Shown here: positions 8,332 to 15,443 of the stretch, one piece after another | Layout of the letters: every line of letters starts with the position of its first letter | Position numbering within the stretch: the first letter of the stretch is position 1 | Assembly (NCBI GenBank): GCA_030531435.1 | Contig: JAUNNN010000009.1 | Coordinates: 1-54,716 of the forward strand | DNA: 54,716 nt | DNA from: Lachnospiraceae bacterium | Lineage (GTDB): Bacteria > Bacillota > Clostridia > Lachnospirales > Lachnospiraceae | Direction of reading: 5' to 3' | Notes under the pieces: model-generated | Told to the model about the DNA's origin: nothing | The model's database searches: none | The model's input: only the letters and a program-made list of their open reading frames with translations | Program-made: the position numbers and the translations under genes

Positions 8332-8853
8332 ATGGCAATTTTTGGTAAAAAGACCGTAACAAATAACATTAAAATATCCTTCGATCTTGATGAAGTATTA
8401 TTTGTATCTCCTGCGACTCACAAAACGGAGCCTGCACCTATATTTCCATTTAATATAATTTTTAAGGAACGTTTAAGATATGGTGCACCTGATTTAATAA
8501 ATGAACTTCAGAAAAGAGGCTACGAAGTATGGGTTTACACCTCATCATATAGGACACAGAGATATATAAAGTGTCTTTTTCGTTTGTATGGGGTTAAATT
8601 TAATGAAATCGTCAATGCGCAAAGGCATCTAAAGGAAGTCCAAGGAAATAAAAAAGAAATACTTCCTCAGAAGATTCCAAGCAAATATCGCATATCACTT
8701 CATATTGATGATGAAACTGTAGTTGCTACTTACGGAAAAGCTTATGGCTTTGATGTATTCCAGTTAGATGCTCAGGATGATGATTGGGAAGAAAAAATAC
8801 TTGAGCGAATGAAACAAATAGAAAAGAAAAAATTCAGAGAATTAGAACAGTAA
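8332..8853 (+). CDS. Stand-alone HAD-like protein, paralogue of the upstream C-terminal domain
   Basis: 173 aa. It has the HAD motifs D18-L-D20-E-V, YT70-S71-S, a Lys-rich stretch near 104-114, and H-I-D126-D127-E. It matches the C-terminal half of the preceding gene along its whole length, apart from an extra charged tail (KKKFRELEQ). The gene begins 6 nt after the upstream stop with only a weak TAGAG before its ATG, so translation is probably coupled. Because both copies keep the catalytic Asp residues, neither looks like a dead copy. The substrate is unknown. Confidence 0.75.
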   Translation: MAIFGKKTVTNNIKISFDLDEVLFVSPATHKTEPAPIFPFNIIFKERLRYGAPDLINELQKRGYEVWVYTSSYRTQRYIKCLFRLYGVKFNEIVNAQRHLKEVQGNKKEILPQKIPSKYRISLHIDDETVVATYGKAYGFDVFQLDAQDDDWEEKILERMKQIEKKKFRELEQ

Positions 8854-8868
8854 CGAAAGGCTATATAT

Positions 8869-9627
8869 ATGTCATTCCCACAATCTTTATTAATTGTATG
8901 TCCCTTAGTTTTCTTTGCAGGACTCGTTGATGCTATTTCTGGTGGTGGTGGATTAATCTCCCTGCCTGCGTACTCCTTTGCAGGATTACCAATACATAAC
9001 GCTATTGCTACAAATAAGCTTAGCTCCTGCATGGGTACAAGTATCGCGACTGCAAAGTATATAAAAAATAAATTTGTTCCTTGGCCTTTTGTTCCCCTTG
9101 CTATATTAGGTGCATTTGCCGGATCATCTCTTGGTGCCAATCTTGCGCTTAAACTAACAGACTATTTCTTTAAAATCGCATTGTTATTTATAGTACCTTT
9201 TGTTGGTTTTTATGTACTAAAAAGCAAAAACCTTGACCACGGGAACACACTCATTATTAACAAAAGAAACGCCATCATATGCGCCGCAATTTCTTTTGTT
9301 ATTGGCATATATGATGGCTTCTATGGTCCTGGTACAGGAACGTTTCTTATTTTATTACTTACCGTGTGTACTCACATGGAGTTAACAAAGGCAAATGGAT
9401 TAACCAAAGTAATTAACTGGACAACCAATGTTGCAGCCCTTACAGTCTTTCTAATGAACGGAAAAACTATAATTTCTCTTGGTCTTATTGCTGGCTGCTT
9501 TAATATTGCTGGAAACTACATTGGTGCTACAATGTTCTCCAATAAAAGTGGCAAGTATACACGACCTTTTCTTTTACTGATTCTTACTATTTTTTATATA
9601 AAATTAGTATATGAATTATTCTTTTAA
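8869..9627 (+). CDS. TauE/SafE (TSUP) family permease
   Basis: 252 aa, about eight membrane helices, no signal peptide. The first helix ends in AGLVDAISGGGGLISLPA, a signature of the TauE/SafE family, repeated in weaker form in the second half as GFYGPGTGTFLI. Members move sulfonates, sulfite or other small organic anions, mostly outward; the substrate cannot be read from sequence. It follows the two HAD-like genes after 15 nt with a GAAAGG site, so the three form one unit. Its stop codon abuts the stop of the convergent symporter gene with no terminator between. Confidence 0.88.
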   Translation: MSFPQSLLIVCPLVFFAGLVDAISGGGGLISLPAYSFAGLPIHNAIATNKLSSCMGTSIATAKYIKNKFVPWPFVPLAILGAFAGSSLGANLALKLTDYFFKIALLFIVPFVGFYVLKSKNLDHGNTLIINKRNAIICAAISFVIGIYDGFYGPGTGTFLILLLTVCTHMELTKANGLTKVINWTTNVAALTVFLMNGKTIISLGLIAGCFNIAGNYIGATMFSNKSGKYTRPFLLLILTIFYIKLVYELFF

Positions 9628-10851
9628 TTATGCTTTCTTTGCTTCCTTCTTTTCTTCAAGATGAGAAACAATGATTGCACATGATGCATCACCTGTAATA
9701 TTAACAACAGTTCTACCCATATCAAAGATACGGTCAACACCAGCAACTAAAGCAATACCTTCAACTGGAAGTCCAACAGATGTTAATACCATTGCAAGCA
9801 TAACCATACCTGCTCCTGGTACTCCTGCTGTTCCGATGGAAGCAAGAGTTGCTGTAAGTACTATAGTAATCATCTGAGCTGGTGTAAGTGTGATACCATA
9901 ACATGCTGCAATAAAGATTGCGCATACGCCCTGATAGATTGCTGTACCATCCATGTTAATTGTAGCTCCAAGAGGAAGTACAAATGATGCAACTTCCTTA
10001 GAAGCACCCATCTTCTGTACACCCTTTAAGTTAATTGGAAGAGTACCAACACTTGATGCACTTGAAAATGCGAAAATCATAGCTGGCATCTGTTCCTTAA
10101 AGAATTTAAGAGGGCTCATGCCACCAACTGTTTTAACACATAATGAGTAAACAACTACCATATGGATTATATAGCAAAGATATGCTACTAAAAGAACCAT
10201 TGCAAGAGATCCAATAACAGCTGCACCATTAGCTGCAACTACAGGACAAAGTAAGCAGAATACACCGATTGGTGAAAGCTTAAGAATCATCTCCATGCAC
10301 TTCATGCATACTAAATTAAGTGCATCCACATCCTCAGCAACTGAGTGTGCCTTTTCTCCAACTAAGATTATTGAAAAACCAAAAAGAAGTGCCATTACAA
10401 TAACCTGAAGCATCGATGCTGATGACATAGGTGCTATAAAGTTAGATGGGAAAATATTAACGATAACATCCATAAATGGAGTTGCTTCAGCCGCTTCATA
10501 TGAAAGTTCTGAAGTAGATAATACTGGGAAGAATCCTTTGAATAGATTACCTCCAATAAGACCGATAACAATAGCAAATGCTGTTGTACAAAGATAGTAC
10601 ACAACTGTCTTAGCTCCTATTGAACCCACTTTACGAATGTCCTTCATGGAAACAATTCCACTCATAATAGAAAGCAGAACAATTGGGACTACTATGAACT
10701 TAATAAGATTTAAGAAAATTGTACCGAATGGTTTGATGTAGTCAGTTGCGATTTCTGCGTGATTTTGCATCAAAAGACCAACAAATATAGCAATTACAAG
10801 CGCTATAAAAATCTGAGATGCAAGTGATAGTTTCTTTTTTTCCTTCTCCAT
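9628..10851 (-). CDS. Dicarboxylate/amino acid:cation symporter (DAACS family)
   Basis: 407 aa from the ATG at 10851, which has GGAGG 8 nt upstream; an upstream TTG is part of that site. The hallmarks of glutamate/aspartate/dicarboxylate carriers are all present: the Ser-rich re-entrant loop FAFSSASSVGTLP, the sodium-binding NMDGTA, the second loop GTAGVPGAG, and the substrate-binding DRIFDMGRTVVNITGD in the last helix. It probably imports glutamate, aspartate, serine or a C4-dicarboxylate with Na+ or H+. It lies 48 nt downstream of the sortase gene without an obvious promoter or terminator, so read-through is possible. Confidence 0.92.
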   Translation of the reverse strand: MEKEKKKLSLASQIFIALVIAIFVGLLMQNHAEIATDYIKPFGTIFLNLIKFIVVPIVLLSIMSGIVSMKDIRKVGSIGAKTVVYYLCTTAFAIVIGLIGGNLFKGFFPVLSTSELSYEAAEATPFMDVIVNIFPSNFIAPMSSASMLQVIVMALLFGFSIILVGEKAHSVAEDVDALNLVCMKCMEMILKLSPIGVFCLLCPVVAANGAAVIGSLAMVLLVAYLCYIIHMVVVYSLCVKTVGGMSPLKFFKEQMPAMIFAFSSASSVGTLPINLKGVQKMGASKEVASFVLPLGATINMDGTAIYQGVCAIFIAACYGITLTPAQMITIVLTATLASIGTAGVPGAGMVMLAMVLTSVGLPVEGIALVAGVDRIFDMGRTVVNITGDASCAIIVSHLEEKKEAKKA

Positions 10852-10899
10852 CAATTTTACCTCCAAAGAATAATGTAAATTTGTAACTCCAATACTATT

Positions 10900-11835
10900 T
10901 TACTTTATTCTCTTGCCAACTACAACTAGTCGTCCGTTATCTACGTGATATGCACAAACGGAAAGGGTTATGAACTCATCACCATACTCAGCAGTTACAC
11001 CTGTATCGTATAGTTGTAGTTCCTTGATATTTTTGTAGAAATCATTAAACTCATCTTCATTATATGCTTCAAAGAATTTGTAGTACTTAAATACATCTGT
11101 CTGCGATTTAAGATATACCTGAGATAAGAATACTGAAACTATCTCATATTCTCTCTTTTCAGTAAGTGTTGAAAGTTTGATTATATTATGCTTCTTCTCA
11201 TAGTCTATTTTTCTGTACAAATCAAGATTTCCAAACATTGCACCATTTTTCATGTTATGACCATGGATAATAAGGTTTGTACTTGGAAGTGATCCATCAG
11301 CATAATTGCACTCAAGTGTACCAGTTCCTATATCTGATTCTGTATCAAGAATAAGTGAACCATTTGCACTGTAGTTTTTATTAAAGTCTCTATCAAGATA
11401 AAATTCCTCATCATCAGGAGTCTGCATAACAGGATAGTCAATATTTGTATCATCAATAGTAAGCCATCCAACTGTATCTTCATTTAAGCCGTATAACTGA
11501 TTCATATCAGCAAGCTTTTCTGCATCTGGCATTGTCTGCTTATGATTCTTTTTATCAAGATTGTCTTCTGGAATTTCTTCTGTTTCTGGTGCAATACTAA
11601 TTTCTGGTGTATCAGGTTCTTCACTCGTTTCACTCAAGATTTCACGAAGATCTTCCATCTCCTGGTTATAGGTTGTATCCATATTTCCAAAACGATATGA
11701 AGAAAGTGCTGCCGCAAATATTGCAACTATAAAGAAGCATACAAAAAGCAGTGGAGCAAATTCGCCTTGCTCCACTGTGTATGTTTTGTCGTATGTAGGT
11801 TGATTTAGCGTTTCATGAAATGGTTTAATCTTCAT
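10900..11835 (-). CDS. Class B sortase
   Basis: 311 aa. One N-terminal membrane segment (about 28-48) is followed by an acidic linker and the sortase domain (about 110-311). The catalytic set is visible: His193 in IIHGHNMKNG, Cys294 in ITLSVCAY, Arg302 in NGRLVVVGKR. The GHNMKNGAMF block and length fit class B. The gene starts 25 nt after the end of a surface protein gene whose C-terminus is a sorting signal, so it is probably the dedicated enzyme that links that protein to peptidoglycan or to another protein. Confidence 0.92.
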   Translation of the reverse strand: MKIKPFHETLNQPTYDKTYTVEQGEFAPLLFVCFFIVAIFAAALSSYRFGNMDTTYNQEMEDLREILSETSEEPDTPEISIAPETEEIPEDNLDKKNHKQTMPDAEKLADMNQLYGLNEDTVGWLTIDDTNIDYPVMQTPDDEEFYLDRDFNKNYSANGSLILDTESDIGTGTLECNYADGSLPSTNLIIHGHNMKNGAMFGNLDLYRKIDYEKKHNIIKLSTLTEKREYEIVSVFLSQVYLKSQTDVFKYYKFFEAYNEDEFNDFYKNIKELQLYDTGVTAEYGDEFITLSVCAYHVDNGRLVVVGKRIK

Positions 11836-11860
11836 TCAACATTCCTACTCTTATTAAGAA

Positions 11861-14164
11861 TTATTTGTTAGATTTGTTATCTTCTTTAACTGGTCTCATC
11901 TGAAGATATAATGCATATCCACCGCCCATAGCTGCGAATACTAATACGATGATGAGCCAAATTGGTGCGTTACTTTCAGCTGTCTTTGGAACTCTATCAA
12001 GTCCGCTTGTATCACCTGAATTTGCTCCACCGTTTGCACCTGGAGTTCTTTCACCAAGAACGCCCTTAGCTGTTAAGTTGTTATTTGCAGTAGTTGATGA
12101 AACTGTAACTGTCTTTGTAGGAGTTGTAGAACCATCAGACCACTTATCAAATGAGCATCCTGGGTTAGGTGTTGCAGTTACCTTAACCTGCTGACCCTGT
12201 AAGCCGTATGTAGTTGTTGTCTGAATGTTTTCACCAGAAACCTGAACTCTGTATACAGCTATACCGTCTGTATTTTTAGAAATAACTTTATCATCTTTAT
12301 CTTTGGCTTCTGACTTATCACCACTTGTATTTGTTCCGTAAGGGATAATCTTAAACCAGATTGAATCTGTTTCTCCTGTGAACTTTGAAGCATTATTTGT
12401 AACAATATTTTCAAGTTCAGATGCTGTTACTGAAGTATTCTTACCAGACTTTTCAAGGCTTGCGATTTCTTCATCACCATGGTATGCCTTAAGCTTAAAT
12501 CCTGTAACCTCTTTAAGGTTATTCTTTAAGTTAGGACCAGTAATAACTTTATCTGGCATCTTAACACTAAGTGTTCTTGAACTTGAATTATATTCAACTG
12601 TTCCAAGGTCGTATACCTTAACTGTATTATTTGAAACTGTTAATGTAACATCCCTTGGTCCAGAAATTGATATCTTCGCATCTGTTGATGCTTTCTCGCC
12701 TTTAATTACGAAAGATAATGTACTTCCATCAGCACTTATAGTTGGAGTAGAATCAAATGAAACTTTATCTGTATCAGTTGATGTTAACTTAAAGTCTGAA
12801 GCAGAGAACCCATTTAATGACCCTTCTGTAGCTTTAGCAACAACTATATTTTTATATCCAACTGTAACTTCTGGATTCTGAAGATCAAGTGTTAATTTTG
12901 TAGCTCTTGTATCAACTGTAAGTACATAAGTTGCAGTTTTAGTTGTTGTTCCATCAAGAGTATCTGTTGCTGTAAGAGTTATTGTATGTGTACCTGTTGC
13001 AGTTGGGGTATATGATGTTGACTGCAAAGTATCATTTCCAAATGAACCACCCGGTCCAGATACTGTCCATTTATATGTTGCACTTGCACCAGGATTCACA
13101 GCGCCAGCAACACTGAATGCTGTATTTAAATATCCCTTACCGCTTCCAGATGTCAAGCCATTAATTGTAGCGTTTGTAAGTCCTTTAGCAGGCTCAATAG
13201 TAATATTTTGTTCAAATGTTCCTGCACCATCTGGCACTGAAATTTTAAATGTTGTTGGAGTAGATGCTGTCGTTTTTGCGATAACTTCCAGATCTGTACC
13301 ATTAATCGTACATTGTATGTCATTAATGTAGCTTCCTGCTGGAGATACTGTAAATGGTTTTGACATTGATGCATGTGTAGGTGTTGCATCTTTAACCGAT
13401 AATGCAAATTTCTTTGTTGAAGCCGTTGCTGAAACAGCAATTGAAGTTGGCAATTCATAATCATTTCCATCAGGTTTTCTTACTAATATACTACCAACTT
13501 TTGCTACCAGACTAGGAGTCAACGTATCACTTTTATCTACAGTCAACTTTATTTTATTTCCTTCATCTGGCAAATAGTTACCATTACCATTCCAATTCCA
13601 TTCATTAATAATATAACCTGGCACTGGATCACATATAACATTAATCTTATGTCCAGCATAGATATATGCATCTAAGCCTTCTTTATAGAAAATCATATCT
13701 TCTTTTTCAAAATCAAAAGCTTCTGCTTTTCCCGTAACTTTCGCAACTTTTACATTGTCAACTATAAGAGTAGATGCAGTTCCTGTTGCTGTATTATTAT
13801 AATGAGTTGCCCCATCTGTATCCAAAGTATACTTAATTGTTATAGCTTTTGATCCAATAAATTTATTTGTACTGTTAAAATCTCTAATAATATCTTCTTT
13901 AGTATATGTTCCAGACGCAATACCACTTGTTATTGTCTTAAACACATTACCACCAACCGATATCTGAATTTCAGTTACTGTATCTGTGTCTGTTGCAGTC
14001 GGCGCAACTACAGTATACGTAATTCCACCATCTGAATCAGTCGCGAACGTAACTTCTCCTTTCGCCGCCTTTACATCCTGACATAAAAACAAGCCTATAC
14101 CGCACATCAAAGATGTAGCAAGCACAAGCTTCCCGATTCCCTTCAAAATATTCTTTACTTTCAT
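11861..14164 (-). CDS. Wall-anchored surface protein with Ig-like, PKD and InlB-B-type repeats
   Basis: 767 aa. Signal peptide at 1-33 (AKA-A). Two divergent InlB-B-like modules are visible, near 165-235 (GHKINVICDPVPGY) and near 655-705 (QQVKVTATPNPGCSFDKW). A PKD/Ig-like module lies at about 335-415, with other beta-rich stretches between. The C-terminus is a sorting signal: V725-P-K-T-A729, a hydrophobic helix (IWLIIVLVFAAMGGG), and a charged tail. VPKTA departs from LPXTG and from the NPQTN of classic class B sortases. Strong GGAGG site. The class B sortase gene follows after 25 nt. Adhesion is a reasonable guess only. Confidence 0.88.
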   Translation of the reverse strand: MKVKNILKGIGKLVLATSLMCGIGLFLCQDVKAAKGEVTFATDSDGGITYTVVAPTATDTDTVTEIQISVGGNVFKTITSGIASGTYTKEDIIRDFNSTNKFIGSKAITIKYTLDTDGATHYNNTATGTASTLIVDNVKVAKVTGKAEAFDFEKEDMIFYKEGLDAYIYAGHKINVICDPVPGYIINEWNWNGNGNYLPDEGNKIKLTVDKSDTLTPSLVAKVGSILVRKPDGNDYELPTSIAVSATASTKKFALSVKDATPTHASMSKPFTVSPAGSYINDIQCTINGTDLEVIAKTTASTPTTFKISVPDGAGTFEQNITIEPAKGLTNATINGLTSGSGKGYLNTAFSVAGAVNPGASATYKWTVSGPGGSFGNDTLQSTSYTPTATGTHTITLTATDTLDGTTTKTATYVLTVDTRATKLTLDLQNPEVTVGYKNIVVAKATEGSLNGFSASDFKLTSTDTDKVSFDSTPTISADGSTLSFVIKGEKASTDAKISISGPRDVTLTVSNNTVKVYDLGTVEYNSSSRTLSVKMPDKVITGPNLKNNLKEVTGFKLKAYHGDEEIASLEKSGKNTSVTASELENIVTNNASKFTGETDSIWFKIIPYGTNTSGDKSEAKDKDDKVISKNTDGIAVYRVQVSGENIQTTTTYGLQGQQVKVTATPNPGCSFDKWSDGSTTPTKTVTVSSTTANNNLTAKGVLGERTPGANGGANSGDTSGLDRVPKTAESNAPIWLIIVLVFAAMGGGYALYLQMRPVKEDNKSNK

Positions 14165-14316
14165 TTTTATACTCCTCCGTTTCCCCTATTGCAAGATAAC
14201 GATAATATTCTATATATCTATAAAGATGCATTTCCCTAAATTGCATCATTATTATCTTTTATTAATTATTTCCCCATAGCATAGGATATAAACCTACTCT
14301 CCCACGCTTAATTCAT

Positions 14317-14345
14317 ATTATACATAATGTAACTACTTATGACAA
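14317..14345 (-). promoter_or_regulatory. Promoter of the surface protein/sortase operon
   Basis: Minus-strand TTGTCA (14345-14340), 17-nt spacer, perfect TATAAT (14322-14317). The leader would be about 145 nt. Confidence 0.75.
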
Positions 14346-14358
14346 CCACATTATGTAT
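14320..14358. repeat. Paired ACAT(A/T)ATGT palindromes around the surface protein promoter
   Basis: ATACATAATGT (14320-14330) and its exact reverse complement ACATTATGTAT (14348-14358) flank the -35 box and overlap the -10. Each copy is itself near-palindromic (ACAT, one base, ATGT). The layout fits a repressor operator pair with centres 27 bp apart. Confidence 0.6.
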
Positions 14359-14443
14359 GTATTCCTTTCCATCAAACCCCAAAATATAGTTTCCTCTCTA
14401 AAACCGTCTTGCCTCCCACATATTATATTTTTTATCATGCATC

Positions 14444-14473
14444 AAAAAGGCACGTGATTAAAAATCACGCACC
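14444..14473 (-). terminator. Terminator of the small-gene cluster
   Basis: On the minus strand GGTGCGTGATT (14473-14463) and AATCACGTGCC (14459-14449) form an 11-bp stem with two wobble pairs and a 3-nt loop, then TTTTTG. The wobble pairs become A-C mismatches on the other strand, so it points the minus way. Confidence 0.8.
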
Positions 14474-14500
14474 CTAATTCATCTCTACAAGCTGATTACG

Positions 14501-14593
14501 TTATCTAGAGACATTATTCATTCTCTTTAACTCATTAATCTGTTTCTTTAATTGTTCTATTTCTTTTCTGTCTTTCTTAATAGTAGCCTGCAT
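14501..14593 (-). CDS. 30-aa basic coiled-coil peptide, last gene of the small-gene cluster
   Basis: MQATIKKDRKEIEQLKKQ is the start of a 30-aa frame that is mostly one charged helix with heptad-like Ile/Leu spacing. AAAGGAG lies 9 nt before the ATG. The frame ends 27 nt before the cluster's terminator stem. It follows the 75-aa gene after 61 nt. No family recognised. The good ribosome binding site and fit to the terminator argue it is translated. Confidence 0.5.
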   Translation of the reverse strand: MQATIKKDRKEIEQLKKQINELKRMNNVSR

Positions 14594-14654
14594 ATATGGA
14601 TTCTCCTTTTTTATATACAATGCCCTATCTCAAACGAACACTACCGCAGTTTTG

Positions 14655-14882
14655 TTAACCTACAAGTATTTCTTCATCTACTGGAACACTATCATCAAAG
14701 AAATCTGGCTGATAAGATATAAATCTAATTATATCTGAAGGAGTGGCCGATTCATTTTCATGCAAATATTTCATTAATATATCATAGTGCTCTTCTTTAT
14801 TTTCCGCATAATTTACAACACTGTCTACAAACTCATAATATGAATTCGGAATATGACTTAATAATTGTATTAACTGTTCCAT
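14655..14882 (-). CDS. Small acidic protein of unknown function
   Basis: 75 aa, no signal peptide or membrane segment, strongly acidic, predicted helical, ending in DDSVPVDEEILVG. AAGGAGG lies 9 nt before the ATG, inside the end of the preceding gene, whose stop is 6 nt upstream. I do not recognise a family. The segment HENESATPSDIIRFISYQPDFFDD has the look of a small helical bundle protein. Confidence 0.65.
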   Translation of the reverse strand: MEQLIQLLSHIPNSYYEFVDSVVNYAENKEEHYDILMKYLHENESATPSDIIRFISYQPDFFDDSVPVDEEILVG

Positions 14883-14888
14883 CGATGC

Positions 14889-15128
14889 CTACCTCCTTCT
14901 TGATGTGTTATATTTACGATCATAAATATTATAATTATTGTATCCATGATTTTCAAAAAAATATCTATAACTCTTATTATTCAGTCCATATGAATAATGA
15001 ACGCAAAATTCCTGTCCGTCATACTTTATATAATTAGTATTTATTTCATGCTCTATTTTGATTTTTTCCTTATAATTAAGCCTATATGTTGGCAATTCGA
15101 ACGGTTTATTTATTTCTTTAAAAACCAT
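14889..15128 (-). CDS. Small Tyr/Asn/Lys-rich protein of unknown function
   Basis: 79 aa, basic and rich in Tyr, Asn and Lys, ending in a RKYNTSRRR tail. There are two adjacent ATG codons; the second, at 15128, is chosen because GGAGG lies 5 nt from it but only 2 nt from the first. The start overlaps the end of the preceding 40-aa frame by 11 nt, which suggests coupled translation. No family recognised. Confidence 0.6.
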   Translation of the reverse strand: MVFKEINKPFELPTYRLNYKEKIKIEHEINTNYIKYDGQEFCVHYSYGLNNKSYRYFFENHGYNNYNIYDRKYNTSRRR

Positions 15129-15240
15129 CATTACCTCCGTTCAGTATAACACATATTTTACGGGGTTGACAGTATAATACATGCCGTAGGATATGAACTT
15201 TTGCACTTCTCAACTTAATTTCTTTTTTCTTTTTTGCCAT
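15118..15240 (-). CDS. 40-aa basic peptide, first gene of the small-gene cluster
   Basis: MAKKKKEIKLRSAKVHIL begins a 40-aa frame. Evidence that it is real: a near-perfect AAGGAGG site before the ATG, and an end that overlaps the start of the next gene. The N-terminus is highly basic. An 11-bp stem predicted in the leader would pair with the start codon (see the regulatory entry). It could be a leader peptide that controls the next gene rather than a protein with its own job. Confidence 0.5.
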   Translation of the reverse strand: MAKKKKEIKLRSAKVHILRHVLYCQPRKICVILNGGNDGF

Positions 15241-15298
15241 AGGCAATTCCTCCTTAATTATATTATTTTGTTACTTCATAGGGATAATTGCCGAATGG
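15237..15298 (-). promoter_or_regulatory. Leader stem that pairs with the start codon of the small-gene cluster
   Basis: In the minus-strand transcript CCAU-(uc)-GGCAAUU (15298-15286) can pair with AAUUGCC-(u)-AUGG (15248-15237), an 11-bp stem with a small internal loop. The AUG is in the stem and AAGGAGG lies at the edge of the 37-nt loop. Such a fold could limit initiation until opened. Confidence 0.45.
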
Positions 15299-15369
15299 CT
15301 GAAATGTAATCCCGAAATGAATTTATTATGATATTTATATAATAACATATATTAAATATATATGAACAC

Positions 15370-15395
15370 AAAAATAGGGCGTATAAAACGCCCTA
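15370..15395 (-). terminator. Terminator of the hybrid histidine kinase gene
   Basis: TAGGGCGT (15375-15382) and ACGCCCTA (15388-15395), an 8-bp stem with a 5-nt loop. On the minus strand it is followed by TTTTTGTG. It lies 49 nt after the kinase stop codon. Confidence 0.85.
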
Positions 15396-15443
15396 ATAAC
15401 TTTTGAATAATATTAACCCCATCCCCAGAGGCATTTTGTGGTT

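Larger units (their letters stand above)
14165..14443. other. Leader and upstream region of the surface protein/sortase operon
   Basis: About 280 bases without a gene I can support. It holds the ribosome binding site (GGAGG near 14178), a leader hairpin with GATGCA/TGCATC arms between 14226 and 14248, and the promoter with its flanking palindromes (14317-14358). No riboswitch consensus was recognised. A short open frame overlapping 14037-14249 is not supported. Confidence 0.5.

Noticed and set aside
12378-12881. 167-codon plus-strand frame inside the surface protein gene
   Set aside because: It mirrors the Ser/Thr-rich coding strand composition and has no start signals.
14037-14249. 70-codon minus-strand frame over the surface protein start
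   Set aside because: It is out of frame with the signal peptide, overlaps it, and has no ribosome binding site.
14165-14320. Possible riboswitch in the surface protein leader
   Set aside because: I compared it by eye with the c-di-GMP-I consensus and did not find the conserved core; only a simple hairpin is visible.
15166-15178. TTGACA and TATAAT close together on the plus strand
   Set aside because: Only one base separates them, so they cannot form a promoter; they lie inside the small-gene cluster coded on the other strand.
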